DNA of 64,000 bases from Dimorphilus gyrociliatus (Eukaryota; Annelida; Polychaeta; Dinophilidae), in assembly GCA_904063045.1 (NCBI GenBank), contig CAJFCJ010000010.1:1-64000 (forward strand), in the 5' to 3' direction. How positions within the stretch are numbered: the stretch's first letter is position 1; each line of letters begins with the position of its first letter. The position numbers were made by a program, and so were the translations under genes. The notes below the pieces were generated by a model. It ran no database searches, was not told where the DNA came from, and saw only the letters and a program-made list of their open reading frames with translations. This document shows, in pieces, positions 1 through 12,640 of this stretch.

Positions 1-197
1 AGAATGACTTCTCTTATTGTTTCTATTTTGAAGTTGTCTAGTGTAGTTTGTTTCAATGATTGTTTTATATATTTGTTATGTAATTATGAATTAATTACCA
101 CTTTATTTATTGTTATTGTTTAATAAAAACTACTCAATAGGTACTTTTCATTTATTTGTTATTATTCGTATAGATATGATAGTTAAGTATTTATTAC

Positions 198-391
198 CGT
201 GAGATGGCGCTGCCAAAAAATGAAGTATTGGGCAGAGTTGGAGATGATTGGAAACTCTTTCTGGAAATTGAAACCTCGAGAGCGGCTCTTTTTCTAGTTT
301 CTTCTGGAGATTCGACAAAAGTATCATCATCGTTTTCGTCGTCGTCATCATAGATTTCTAGTTGATCTTCGGTGTCCTCATCCATTTTCAT
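198..391 (-). CDS. First coding exon of an unidentified acidic protein (partial)
   Basis: The exon opens with two nearby ATGs (391 and 385) and runs to a plausible GT donor just left of 198 (sequence GTAATA on the minus strand), phase 2, so the gene should continue beyond the left edge. About 64 residues are visible. The N-terminus is strongly acidic (a run of D/E/N around residues 4-22), followed by a basic, Ser-rich stretch ending in SFFGSAIS. An in-frame upstream ATG at 493 would add a Cys/Phe-rich leader, which I consider 5' UTR. If the exon is not spliced it stops at 194. I do not recognise the family. Confidence 0.45.
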
Positions 392-493
392 TCCTAGTTT
401 AAATATTAGAGTTAAATATACTTTTAGCCTCCTCGTTCCTTCCTTGCTCTCTTCAAAAAAGTAAACAAAATAACAAAAATCTATGGATACCAA

Positions 494-1332
494 GGAAAAT
501 CGAAGTGAATTTGAAATATTGACGAGTTTCGATTGGTTTTAAGAGCGGTTTGCTTTGATATAAAAATTACTAAATAATTTAATAAAAAACGTTTCGTGTT
601 TTGTTAATCCTAGTTAATCCTTTACTGGTTATGAATACTTCATTAACAAGGCATTTATCAACTTCTTAGCAATGACAATAAAAGAAATTCCTTTTACTCA
701 CTAGATGACACTGTCGGATAAAGGATTTTTAATATTACCCATATTCACCTAACATTTATAAACTGGACAATACTCTAAACTCATACAGATTACCGATTGA
801 AAAAAGAATATATGAATATTGATGATGGATACCAATACTATTGTGTATTGGTTTTGTTGTTTGCTTGTTTGTTTGTTTACGTTCCGAAATTTTTCATTGA
901 CGAATATTTGAATAAAAAACGATTTCTAATCAAAGAAAATATGCACAAAATGATAATAGAAACTTTCTGTAACTGCTAAAAGACACACTGTTTTGTCTGT
1001 TATATATATAGTGTATATATGTAAACAAATAATAAAACAAACCTTAGTGATTTTAATATAAACAATATTGTAGATGGCGCTATAAAAGACAAACTCATAT
1101 ACCTCTTACAGTAGTTAAATAAAGGATAATCATTTACCTTGAAAATTTTGTGGGAAAAAAATAGATATACAGCAAGACAAAAACATTAAAACGTATATTT
1201 TGTATAAACTATATTTCTTACGTTTTCTATTCATTTACTTATATTTCTATATGAATATATAGTAATTATTTTAAAAAGGAGAAATCAAAACAATTGTTTT
1301 TTATTATGAATTTAGGCCTGGACGAACGTTTT
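494..1332. other. Intergenic stretch, no gene recognised
   Basis: AT-rich sequence between the unidentified gene and the 3' end of the CK1 gene. A 60-codon open frame on + at 797-979 has no splice partner or recognisable sequence and looks like chance. A TAGATGGCGC motif (1071-1080) is the only notable site. Confidence 0.5.
1071..1082 (+). promoter_or_regulatory. AGATGGCGC CTCF-like motif
   Basis: The sequence TAGATGGCGCTA matches the core of the CTCF-type insulator motif as known from flies (AGATGGCGC or AGGTGGCGC). It sits about 250 bp past the CK1 stop codon. Similar words recur between genes in this window. Confidence 0.35.
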
Positions 1333-3536
1333 TCACCAATTAATAACATTTCCGTGTTTAAGCGTTATTTGCTGTTGAGGCGGATGAGATATTTTTGAGG
1401 CTCTTTGCTCTTCACTGCGATCTTCATTCTTACTTGAAACACTCCAATCGAAATGAAAATCGTATTGATAATGTAGTTTTTTAGTATACAATTTTCTGAA
1501 CAGTTCTTTCCTTAGGTAGTCGTAATCAGGAGCATCTTCGAACTTCAAGTTCTTTGTATAAGTCAAGTACTTTTGAAATTCTTCTGGAAAACCTTTACAC
1601 AAAACTTCTGGTATTGTTGATAGCTTTTTTTCAGAAATTCTTTCATATTTCTAAAATAAAAATTGAGAAAAGAACAATGTCACAGGAAGAGGAGCAAGAC
1701 AAAGATATATATTCCACAGTTTATTATCAATTTTTAATTATTATCAGCAAAATTATTTACCAGCTAATGAATATTTATTAGCTTGTTAATTTAATTGTGG
1801 AAAATATATTTCTATTATCTTTAATTACGTACTTGTTTTCTGGTTGCTGCTTTTAGTCCTTGCCAAGGTAGACTTCCTTTTGCCAAATATACCAAAACGT
1901 ATCCTAAACTCTCAAGGTCGTCTCTTCTCGATTGTTCAACTCCTAAATGGGCGTTAACGGAGGCGTAACGAGCTGTTCCCGTTAGACTTTTCCCTTCCCT
2001 ATAGGGAATATGAGTTCTTGTTCTCATGTCCCTGTACTTTTTGGCCAAGCCGTAATCTATAAGGAAGACTGTGTTCACTCTCCTAGCTCCAATGCCCATT
2101 AGAAAATTATCTGGTTTAATATCCCTATGTATAAAACATTTATTATGGATATATTCGACTCTTCCGAGCATTTGGTCAGCCAGTTGAAGGACCGTCTTTA
2201 AGGAGAATTTTCTTTTACAATAGTTGTATAAATCCTCTAAATTCGGACCCAGTAAATCGGTTACCATGACATTATAACCGGCGTCGTGTTGGCCATACCA
2301 CCTAATAATAATAATACAAGAATTGAATTCGATTTGATAGTTAGTATAACGAAAAAAATTTAATAATCCAGTTTGCTGGGTCTGTGAAAAGAAGCTTTAA
2401 GTACACAAAAAATAGGTGACAGGTCTGTTTTCTGTATTTCTTTCCAGTATACAAATATATTACTGTGTGGATTAATCGTATAGGATAATCTCTCTCTCTC
2501 TCTCTCTCTCTGTCTTTTCTTTGTTTATGTTATTTCGAGGAAAGAGACAGATGTTTAACGTTTTGTTCTATAGTTTGAATAGACAAACATTCGTTAAATA
2601 TATTATGTTTAATTGGATTTTTATTGAGGGTTTTTTAACAATAAAATAATTGTAAATATGCATATTCTATCACATAACGTCTATTATGTAAAGAGAAAGA
2701 TCTATAAATTAACTCTATTCAAAATTTGTAAAGAAATCTATAATTATCCATAATGTAAACTTGTAGCATATTATTGCACACAACCTATACGAAAGAATTG
2801 ATAAGGGATTTTATATTTGTTTAGCAAATAGGAATGAGGTGATAAAATCTGGAATTCTTTTTATTAAAAAGTAGAATAAAAAAAAAGGAAATGAGAGAGG
2901 CAACAGATGATGATGATGAAGAAGAAGAAGAACAAAGCACCCAAGGATGAGATATTGAAAAAAACGTAGAATTATGTTAATTAAGAAATCTGAAAAGGAA
3001 GGAGTTTGTTCAAAGATAATTCAATATCTTTCCATCTAGACTAAACATAGGATAGGATAGATCGTTCTGCAGAAATAATAAGCATTATTTACAGTAGCAT
3101 ATACATTCATATACGTATTATGTTTGTCATAAACTGTCATATAGTAACCTAAAGGTTACAAGTTCAAGTTTACTTAAGTACCTGTTAAGAAAATATTTCT
3201 TTATAGATCTCATACAGCACGTATAGATTATTGGCTGTGTGATCTTATTAATTCTAAGTTAATTAATTACCTTAAGACTGGTACTCCAACACCACCTTGA
3301 AGAACCCTATATAACTTGCTTTCGAAGAGTAGCTGGGGATGTCTAGACTCTTTTTTCTCCATTTTAACAGCCACTTTCTCCCCTGTTGTTTCATCTTGGG
3401 CTTCGTAAACATCGCCGAAACTTCCTGAACCAATTTTCTTTGTAAGTCTAAACTTGTGTCCCCCATTTTGGTTTGAACCGACTAGAACCTCCGTTCGTTT
3501 GTCATCGATCTCCGTCATATTTTTTTTTCCTAACAT
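1333..3536 (-). CDS. CSNK1A1: Casein kinase I alpha-like serine/threonine kinase
   Basis: Three coding exons (3271-3536, 1833-2301, 1333-1650) join to 350 residues, close to human CK1alpha (337). CK1alpha phosphorylates acidic/primed Ser/Thr sites, for example on beta-catenin in Wnt signalling. Visible motifs are the glycine loop [14 protein letters not shown] lysine, catalytic [12 protein letters not shown], and CK1-specific blocks around YASVNAHLG and [12 protein letters not shown]. The metal-binding motif reads DYG instead of the usual DFG. The C-terminal tail after the FDWS segment is short and unlike vertebrate tails. Start could be the ATG at 3536 or the in-frame one at 3518. The first intron is long (969 bp) and contains a CT microsatellite. 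The alpha-type assignment rests on KYERISEKK and PEVLCKGFP, which match CK1alpha. Confidence 0.92.
2302..3270 (-). other. First intron of the CK1 gene (969 bp)
   Basis: It is bounded by a minus-strand GTAATT donor and a TTATTAG acceptor. It is among the largest introns seen here and holds a (CT)n run at 2489-2511. No second gene was seen inside. Confidence 0.7.
2489..2511. repeat. (CT)n microsatellite
   Basis: About 11 uninterrupted CT units in the CK1 first intron. Confidence 0.9.
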
Positions 3537-3906
3537 TTATTATCAACTTATCCTCTTATTATCTATATATATGTATAATGTCTTGTACAACTTTCATTGG
3601 GCTTGGGCTTGTTTTGTTTCTCTTTTCACCTCTTCTCTTGTTTACTGTTACATAGATAAACTCTCTCCTTTTCTCTTTCTCTCCTCTCTTTCTCTCTCTC
3701 TCTCTCTTCTCCTCTCTTGTTCTCTCGTTCACTTTCCTTCTCTCTTCTTCGTATTCGCCCGCTGCTGTGACAACGTCGATATAGGTTTATTGAATTTTTA
3801 GCTAGCCTTTGTTAGTGGCGGCGACGACGGCGCTTTTACGGCAATTTTATAGTACTTGCGGTGGAATTTTTTTAAATTTTATATATCTCCATTTCATCGT
3901 TTCCAT

Positions 3907-3918
<12 letters not shown>

Positions 3919-3939
<21 letters not shown>

Positions 3940-3942
3940 TAT
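3919..3942. repeat. (TA)n microsatellite
   Basis: An uninterrupted AT/TA run upstream of the CK1 gene. Confidence 0.85.
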
Positions 3943-4770
3943 GTTTATTTGCTATTTCTATTTATATAGTTTAAATATATAAATACATTGTATGTTGTTT
4001 ACATATTCGTGTTTATATGTACAAAACAAAAGTTTATATAAGTATTAATATACAGCATTCACTCAATCATGTACACTATACATCGCCAAATCTTTGTATA
4101 AACACACATTTATTAATACAGTTATATCTTGGTAATAATTATATTGCATAGGCTGAAAAATATATATAGATTTTGATAAGCGATAATGTAAATAACAAAG
4201 CTAGTTGTTAAACCCTCTCTATTCTAGTTGAAAACTAACTAAAGTATATTTGAATAAAATTATTACATAAATATCATATTTAATAAGGAAAGATGATGAA
4301 GAGGATATGAATTATCTTAGTTTTTTATATCAAAACACGCATATAAGGTATAAAGTCAATCTTATATCAAATATAATATATATATATATATTAGTATATA
4401 TATATTTTCGTACCTTTTGTTTATTAGATTTATTCGTACCTGGTCTTCTATTATACGCTTCTTAATAAGAAGAACGACTCATAATTTTTTTTTCAAGAAG
4501 GCAAACGTAGATTTTGTATAAATAAACACTTTGTTCGCTCTTTGGAAGGTAATAAACGGTCAATACTAAACTAAAATATATATAGTACGCTACCTTTTTT
4601 ATAGCATTACTCTTTTAATCATACCTTCTCTATTGAAAAATAGAGCAATGTATTGTATTATTATTACAGCGCTATTATTATTCTTTTACGTACACAACTT
4701 CTTTTTTTATGTATAAAGAAATTGTTTCTATGTAATTTTCTTTTTGTACTCTTCTCTCTCTCCTCCCTCT

Positions 4771-4771
4771 G

Positions 4772-4796
<25 letters not shown>
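4771..4796. repeat. (CT)n microsatellite
   Basis: About 13 CT units, the longest of several CT tracts in this inter-gene region. Confidence 0.9.
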
Positions 4797-4802
<6 letters not shown>

Positions 4803-5237
4803 TTAAGTATTATCACCATAATCTATATGGATTTACCATGCTACACAACTCTTTTATACTTTAGATAAACTGACATTCTCAACATAAAAAAAAGAGTATA
4901 ATGTTTTATACTCTAAAAAAATAGTATCTCCTAAAGAAGTCAATTGACTGTTAAAGCATTTTATTAATCACTGTTCGCATTAAATCTATTAGAATTCCCG
5001 CAGGTATACTTACATATCAGAAATAACATTAAATAATAAACAAGCCATATATTGTAAAACTAGTTTTCTCTTTGATAGTACACACCCCTTTTTTGTCATT
5101 GCAAAATAGTTTCCTCAACTGATTTTAAGTTCAAGGTTAACCTGTGAATTTTTAATTATTTCTATTTATAAATTGATTACCATTATATGCACTTATTCTT
5201 TTTTATAGCAAAAACAACTAAAAAACTTTTCCTGCTG

Positions 5238-5246
5238 TAGATGGCG
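5238..5246 (+). promoter_or_regulatory. AGATGGCG CTCF-like motif
   Basis: TAGATGGCG followed by T, a one-base-shorter match to the motif at 1071. It lies about 310 bp past the PWP2 stop. Confidence 0.25.
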
Positions 5247-5556
5247 TTTTTGTATATATTTAGACTATTGAATTGATTGTATAAGATGAATAATAAAGCT
5301 TTCGTTCCAGTTCGTTAATACCGTAAAGAATAATTTAAGTTAAGCCAATTGTGGATATGTTAATAATTTCATTTCCAATTAAAATATTATAATTATAGCA
5401 ACTTTATAAATATATGTATAAAGTATATTTTAAATATCGTCTTCATACATTGCATTTACATTATCAAAAAGAACAATAGTCTTATTCGTAAACTGAAGTA
5501 ACAAGATATGTCTATATAACAATCAAAAGTCAAAGGAGGCGTTCGGGTCGCAAAAA

Positions 5557-8500
5557 TCAGCAAACTTCTGACATAAGTATTTCTTCGTCTTCATCGTCGT
5601 CGTCCTCATTATCCGAATCATCCATTTTTTCCTCCCTTTCAGCTACCTTATCCGTGTTACTATTTTCCTTTTTACAATTTAGTATGTAGTCAAAAAGATG
5701 TCGATTGTGATTAACAATAGGTGATAATTTATTCCAAAGTGACTTTAGAGCTCGATTTAAATCTCTGTCAATAGATAGAGTTTCTCCTCCCGTTTTCGAC
5801 CCGATTACAGACTTAAGAGTTTGGCCGTGCTTAAACAAAAGCTTTTTACACCACAAAACATAGAAATGAACGTGTTTTGTCTTTTCAATTTCGGCTGTTA
5901 TCCACCGAATTAAATCTTCAACTCGATCAATCGTTAACTGCTGAATAATTACATCAATATTAGGTACAGGTACATTTTCAATGGTTTCCCGAATAATTGA
6001 AGATTCTCGAAGTTTTAAAGCGTATGTTAAAGCTGCAAAGTAATCTTTCGATTTAAGACTTTCGAAAACCTATAGAAGACAAATGAAAAATATTGATAAA
6101 TTTGTATCTACAGATATTCTAAATATTGGTATAAACCTTGTTTGGCGTAATTTCTATTTCTAAATCAATAGGGTTAAAATTTTTATCTTGATCGAGAGAG
6201 AATACCATAATTCCATCGGTTGATGCTGCAACGAACTGTCGTCCAGTATTCGACCAAGAAACCTGAGATATTCTGACATCGGGTGAAGCTCTTCGCCCAC
6301 TAAAATCTCCCTTTCTTACACCAGGTAATTTGAGAGATACATCATTACCTTCATCGTTCTTTTCTACAAGAGCCAAACTACCCCATTCTGTCATCTTGCG
6401 ACGATCTAAGAATTCATTTAAAGTGTCCAGACTTCGGTTTTTAGTTACGATAAATGTTTTTACAAGAACTTCTTGTTCAACATGAAATAGGCAAATATTC
6501 GGACTATTCCCTGCCGCTAATAACAAACTACCATCTGCAGAATACACTAGGGAAGTAAAGATTTTTGAATCGGCTCCTTTCTTGCCACTAATTTTATCAG
6601 TCTTTGATCTGGCATAACCAAGATAAGGCTTTCCATCGATGTTACCTTTAAACAGAAATATTAATTCAATTATTTTATTATATAGCAGCTTAAGCTTTAA
6701 TTATACCTTCTTGTTCGGCTTCCGCTGCAGCCCAAAAAGTTATTTTGGCATTTAAATCTGCAACAGCCAATTGTGAGCCGTCTAATTTCCAAGCAATTGC
6801 TGTTACTTCATTGCCTATATCGATTGTCTCTCGAAAATCCTCAGTAACTCCCCAAAGCTTAGTCTTTTTATCCCAACTTCCCGTTGCAAGCGTTACGCCA
6901 CCTGGTTTAAATTCTATAGAGCAGACAGGAGCCTCATGACCGGATAAAGTATCTAGAAGCCGACCAGTTTGAACTGACCACAAAAATACATCAAAATTAT
7001 CATTACATCCAGCACACACTAATTCGGCTGACGAATCAATATCGACGCAAGAAAATTGTACGGGTTCAGGTGTTGTAAAAGTTCTAAAGTTGCGGAAGCG
7101 GTGTAAATCAAAGGCTCTCACAGAACCATCCAATGATGAACTAACAATGACATTCTTTGCTGTTGAAACTCCAGTAACAACAGACGAATGTTCGTCGAAT
7201 GTTGCATAACAATGTCCAGACCCCACAGTCCATACTTTCACTTTACCATCATCTCCACCAGTTGTGATGTATACACCATCTGGCGTCCAAGCTACACTTG
7301 TGGTACCTTTTGTACAAAAAAAAGAAATGCATAACCTCTTCAAGACATCGTTCTGATTGAGCACTTACCAGCTAGAAAATGTCCAGCTTGTTTTAAAATA
7401 TAACTTTCGCTCCTCCATTCCCAAACTATTAACTGTCCTTTCTCTCCAGCTCCAAGTGCTATCCAATCCCCAGTATTATTAAAAGCTAAGCTTGTAATTG
7501 GACCAGCCTCTTTAATATTCAAGGAATGCATCAATTTAAAGTCGGGCATTTCATGTACAGTAAAAGTTCCCGAATCAAAGCCAGTTACCAAAATATGAGT
7601 ATCTTTATGATAGACAGCGCAAGTTACTCTAACCCTTCCAGATTCTAACGAATCTTTATAGTTATATTTTCCGACTCTCCTGTTTAAAAGGAGGGTATAT
7701 TTAATAGATTTAATAGATGATTAAACAATATTATAAATTAACCTATATTTTAGTTTTTCAGGTTGATCTTCCTCATCATTATCATTTTCGTTCTTTTCCT
7801 CCAAGTCTGACAATGCAGTATCGCATTGCCAAACACAAATAACACCATTTTTACCAATGTTAAAACAATCGAGGGACGATGGTTCAAAATACGAAGCAAC
7901 AATGCAATCATTCTGAGAGGCAAGTGAATGTATGACAAGCTGTTTTAAACGAGCATCGCAAGCGGCATACAATCGTGTATTCATATCCTTAGAAGAAGCC
8001 AATAAAACTCTTGAATCTGTAGACCAGTCTAGATGAACAACATGATCTTGAGCTCCATATAATATACGTTGCTGAGAAAATGCATTCAAGGTTCTTGTTT
8101 TAGCTGGAGAATCAAAAACTAAAACGTTGCTATCGTTAGCAACAGCTAACTTTCTCGAGTCTGGACTAAATTTTGCACAATAAACTTGACCATTAAATCG
8201 GTGTGTATGAAGTAACGTATGAGAAACGGCATGTAAAATAACACATGATCCCTCTTCATCAATAATAAGTAGCATAGAATTATCAGGAGAAAGACATAAA
8301 ACAGATATATTTAATTCTAATTTAGTATCAATCGATCTGGATATATGTTTTTGTAAATTCATCCTATTTAGTCGATTTCCAACAGGAGCAAGTAAGGTGA
8401 CTCCATCAGTAGCAAACAGTAGATCACCTTTTCGGTAGACAGCACCGAGGACATTTTGTAGCTATTTAAAATGAACATATTTTACTATTAATTTTTGAAA

Positions 8501-8800
8501 GTTTCTGAAGTCTGTTAATGCTTGTTAATAAGAGCAAAGATGTATATTTTACTAAGACTACTTATTGATGCTAATGATTTATAAAATAAAGTGTTCATTA
8601 AATGATTTGCTCAGATTGAGATCCTATTGTAGCAAGCATTTTATAAACCGATATTTTTTCACTACTTAGGAAATAATAATTGATAATTCTATACTTGAAA
8701 AGCTCTTTTAATTTGCACATGATAAAACAATAATCTTATTAAAGCTTTCTTGACCAAATAGAAGAATAAATTGAATAGTAACCTCAAAATTTAACTTCAT
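5557..8800 (-). CDS. PWP2: Periodic tryptophan protein 2 homologue (UTP1), SSU processome WD40 protein
   Basis: Six exons (8783-8800, 7743-8461, 7369-7679, 6707-7306, 6137-6645, 5557-6069) give 889 residues; human PWP2 is 919. PWP2 is part of the UTP-B module of the U3 snoRNP/SSU processome, needed for 18S rRNA maturation in the nucleolus. Tandem WD40 beta-propellers fill roughly residues 1-650, with conserved blocks GGDDGKVKVW, VRAFDLHR and TGRLLDTLSGHE. They are followed by the PWP2 C-terminal helical domain and an acidic D/E-rich tail. The first coding exon is tiny (18 nt, MKLNFE) with a weak GTTACT donor. It is accepted because the joined N-terminus aligns without gaps to the known PWP2 N-terminus. 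The gene is head-to-head with V-ATPase subunit c. Confidence 0.95.
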
Positions 8801-9133
8801 TTTTATATCGATATAACTTAATATTCAGACAGCGCACATTTTTTTGAGCGATATTACAGATATAGTTTAAAATTATTTTCGTCAATATTTAAAAAAACAA
8901 TTCATAAACTCTATTAAAATAAAATTTATTAAATTAATTTTTAACCCATATTATTAACCGATTTCCAATATATCTGTAAATTATATAGTGATTGGTTAGA
9001 AAACATAATGTAAGCCAATCATAGTATGCTTCTTATTGGTCAGTCACATGATTTGCATTTTTCCGCCATCTTGGTCATAAGACTAAACGAGTAATCTTAA
9101 CTTTTAATTCAAAAATCATTCCTCTCTATTAGA
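8801..9133. promoter_or_regulatory. Divergent promoter shared by PWP2 and V-ATPase subunit c
   Basis: Only 333 bp separate the two start codons. Sites visible are CCAAT boxes (8964-8968, 9015-9019; inverted ATTGG at 8991-8995 and 9035-9039), an M-box/E-box TCACATGA (9044-9051), an octamer ATTTGCAT (9051-9058), and CCGCCATCTTG (9063-9073), the reverse complement of the classic YY1 site. The spacing and site density are what a bidirectional housekeeping promoter would show; function is inferred. Confidence 0.6.
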
Positions 9134-9681
9134 ATGGACGGTTTCAGTGAAGGAAGTCCAGTATATGCTCCATTTTTTGGAGTAATGGGAGCTACTGCAG
9201 CTATGGTATTCAGTGGTAAATAATTAATTTAAAGTGAAACGTAAAAATATCCATCTGTTTTCTAATAAATATCTGGTTTTTAGCTTTGGGTGCCGCCTAC
9301 GGAACAGCGAAAGCTGGAACTGGAATAGCAGCAATGGCAGTTATGAGACCTGAACTTATAATTAAATCGGTCATTCCAGTTGTCATGGCTGGTATTATCG
9401 CCATATACGGTTTAGTTGTTGCTGTTCTTATAGCCAAGGATTTAGCAGATGACGGAAAGTACAGGCTTTTTAAAGGGTTTGTACACTTAGGGGCAGGTTT
9501 AAGTGTTGGTCTTAGTGGATTGGCAGCAGGATTCGCTATAGGTATCGTTGGTGATGCTGGAGTTCGAGGTATGGCTCAACAACCACGTCTATTTGTTGGT
9601 ATGATCCTTATTATGATCTTCGCTGAAGTTCTTGGTCTTTACGGATTGATCGTATCGCTGATCCTTAGCACAAAACAATAA
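9134..9681 (+). CDS. ATP6V0C: V-type proton ATPase 16 kDa proteolipid subunit c
   Basis: Two exons (9134-9215, 9284-9681) give 159 residues; human ATP6V0C has 155. Subunit c forms the rotating proton-conducting ring of the V0 sector in lysosomal, endosomal and other acidic membranes. Four transmembrane helices are evident. The N-terminal half carries APFFGVMGA and [10 protein letters not shown], the C-terminal half has the proton-carrying glutamate in [13 protein letters not shown], and the protein ends in LILSTKQ. The join G|CT restores the invariant FSALGAAYG. An ATG at 9134 is the only start giving the family N-terminus. It shares its upstream region with PWP2. Confidence 0.97.
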
Positions 9682-11466
9682 ATGTTATATCATCCTCCTA
9701 ATATTACGTCGGGGAATTGTGCACATACTTTAGAACAATTATAGTAAGTGTTGTATTGGGATATTTAAGATATAATGTATAAAGAAGCATTTACAGTTTT
9801 GCTGGACGTAGGATACACCATGTCAAATCGTTGTTGTGCTATTTTGCGTTTAACAGACTTTTCTGCCAAGTATGTGCATGTGTTTCTTGGGGATTTTTAT
9901 GCAGTAGCTCCTACAATCAAGAACTGACATAAAGATGCTGCAGTTAAATATATAAAGAAATATAACATTAGTGTTGTCTTACTGCATAATAATGCCCAAC
10001 GAAATATCTCCAATCATTACTTAGTTCAAATATATTAAATATTTCAATTTATTTCAATGTATAGAGTGAATAATAAATATATCTAAAATACCTGTGAGTC
10101 AATATCACGTGGATAAGAGTTTATAAAAAAAGATGTCAGTCGTCAGTTCACCCATTGGCTTTTCATGAGGACTAGACAAGAACATGTTAGGGAAAGGATT
10201 GATTATATAATCGTTGAACTCTAAAAAGACAGCAAATGCTAATGCCATCTGTTAATCCATTCAAATTCAAAGATAGATAGATAGCTCACGTGACGATTAT
10301 TCCGGACAACCCATTCTATTGATGACATGACTCTTTTGAAACAGGGTAATCGATAATGTTTATACCGATTACCATAATTTTTTTTACTAATGTGGATAAA
10401 GAGACAATATTCATTTTTCTACCATAAAGTTAACTCTGGACTTTTCAATATGGCCGGCAGTTTTACACCGTATGATACGAGGCTAAATACTAGAACGATA
10501 TTCTTGATTATATCTTAACAATTGATCTTATAACCGACCCAAAATTTTTGAAGAAGTAATTTCAAAGCGTTGTTTTTGTAATTCAGATATTTATAAATAT
10601 TTCATATATGTAGCTCTGCTAATTAATCATGTGATAAAATATCCTTCGACCTACATCCCCTATTAAGTTTAATTATGTAAATGAATATTCAGTAAACTAA
10701 TGAGATGGCTATAGCTTTTTATTATTTTAACGATAAAACAATCATTTCATTCATTTAGCTTTTAAAATAGCAACATTATTCATTTTAGAGACTCTCTTTC
10801 ATTGTAGTTATTAAATATTAATATATTTGACCTATTAATAATTCGATTAAAATTCTGGCTAAGATAAGAAAGTATTAGCATAAACTCGAAATTTGATAAA
10901 ATAGTGATCCTATAAGATTTTTTTTATCAAAATAATAGATTAAGTAAATTAAGAGAACATTTCAATTTATTATAGAATATAGTTATGTAGGAAATAATAA
11001 TTGAGACATACTTGTTTGTTCATAGCTAACTTAATTGAAACATTACAAATTAAAAAACAAATATAAAGAAGCGAACGAATATAAAAGGAGTATAAGGCGT
11101 GCAATAAATGTTGATAAAAATTGAAAAATCTTCACTTATTTCTTAACAAAAGCTATTGTACATCGACAAATGCATTGAGTATATATCTATATATACATTT
11201 AATATATGCTTGATGCATATCCGCGTATTCAGTAGATGGAATATTAATTTCAGTTAGAAATATTCTTTATGAATTTTCTTCTAACATCTATCTACGTACT
11301 TTTAACCTATGCAGATGGTTTTAAAAAAGCAAAAATACAATAAAAAAAAATAAATCAACAGAAAGCGTTTCCTTTCATTTTTTTTGCTGTATCGATAAGT
11401 AATTTAAAAATCCAATTAAATTAAAACTGAGAGAAATACTATAGTAAAATAATAATATTAGATTAA
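9682..11466. other. Convergent intergenic region, V-ATPase c and TMEM272-like 3' sides
   Basis: AT-rich, without a recognisable coding segment. It includes the V-ATPase 3' UTR; a candidate AATAAA polyadenylation signal is at 10072-10077. Confidence 0.55.
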
Positions 11467-12640
11467 TCAAGGTTCTTCGCTGTGAGGTGATTGGTTGTTA
11501 TTATCTCGATTTCCCATTATTGCTCCACAAACGCCAATAATACACATAGAGCAGCACATGCAAAGTGCAAATATGTAAACTGCCGTTGTTATCCAAAAGG
11601 AAAAGTAATATAAAGTGGGATTACAGTAGTCGGCACTCTCCTTATTTTTGTCATCAAAATCATCGTATATTTTATATATCCAAACGTTTCCGGCGACGAA
11701 CCATCCAAAGAGGAAACACCCAATAAGACTATCAAAAGGATTGGTTTTACTATTGGCTTCTTCAGCATTCTCTTCGTTCCGATTTTTACATCGTTGAAAG
11801 AGAGAAGATATATTTTTTAAAACACCAAATGCACCAGCCACAATTAAATATATGGGTATGTATTTCTCTCTTGGGCAATCACCCTTATATATCGATCCAA
11901 TAACAATCATCGATATAGGTATAGCCAATAGAACTAGAAGCATCAGTGTAAATGCCACAGTAGATACTATAATTTGAAAAAATTTCTTAGCATATTGAAG
12001 AGTAGATGTAGACTGATTCCTGGCCTCCTTCATTCTGCCAAATATTGTATCATATGAGGGTGGAGGATCGTTATAAGTTGCATCGTAGGCTGGTGGCGTG
12101 GAGCCATAACTTGGAGGTGGATCTGGTTCCTGAAATATAAAATACGTATATTCTTTGATCTCACCTGTATGCGTGCGTTATATACGTGATACAACTACGA
12201 AACAATCATACTATTATTATAATCTTAGTGTCATAATAAATTTTCATTGTGGACAACAAACCATGTTCGCCGAGAAATTGTGACGTAAATATCAAGTTTA
12301 TTTATTAATTAATTTATTAAACCTTTTGACTAATTCTCAGCCCTTTAATATTGATTTATGTTTTTAATATATATTGTCATGCTCTATATGGCACAACAAA
12401 AATTCGAATTACTCATGGGAAATACACTGCTATCAAAACTAGAATGATTATATTAACTCTTAATTAACTTGTTTTATAGGCAGGAGTGGTCAATTACTGA
12501 CATGAACCAGAATACTTTAATCATTTTCGTATTAATATACAAAACATAAATACGAATTAGGAATCTATTGAATAAATTGTAAAATATACCATCGATTGTG
12601 CTGAAGCTGCTCCTGCTTCCACCTCTTTGGTTACTTCCAT
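11467..12640 (-). CDS. TMEM272-like four-pass membrane protein with N-terminal PY motifs
   Basis: Two exons (12590-12640, 11467-12129) give 237 residues. The N-terminal cytosolic stretch has three PPxY-type motifs (PPSYG, PPAYD, PPSYD), which in other proteins bind WW domains such as those of Nedd4-family ubiquitin ligases. Four hydrophobic segments follow, with family-like IPISMIVIGSIYKGDCP, AGNVWIYKIYDD and YCNPTLYYFSFWIT. The C-terminus is Asn-rich. The resemblance to TMEM272-like proteins, numerous in molluscs and annelids, is from memory; their function is not established. Neighbours are V-ATPase c (convergent) and ANO8 (same strand). Confidence 0.8.

Larger units (their letters stand above)
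3537..5556. other. Region between the CK1 start and PWP2 stop
   Basis: About 2 kb presumably containing the CK1 promoter and 5' UTR and the PWP2 3' UTR. It is pyrimidine-rich on + near 3660-3740, with (CT)n tracts at 3691-3707 and 4771-4796, a (TA)n tract at 3919-3942, and a TAGATGGCG motif at 5238. Open frames on + here are low-complexity Leu/Ser strings produced by the CT runs and are not credible genes. Confidence 0.6.

Noticed and set aside
3454-3801. 115-codon plus-strand open frame rich in Leu, Ser and Phe
   Set aside because: It lies antisense to the CK1 first exon and its composition comes from a CT microsatellite; no splice or homology support.
4653-4868. 71-codon plus-strand open frame
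   Set aside because: Mostly translated CT repeat; low complexity.
5557-8800. WDHD1/AND-1 or another WD40 protein
   Set aside because: GGDDGKVKVW, VRAFDLHR and the whole N- and C-terminal alignment fit PWP2.
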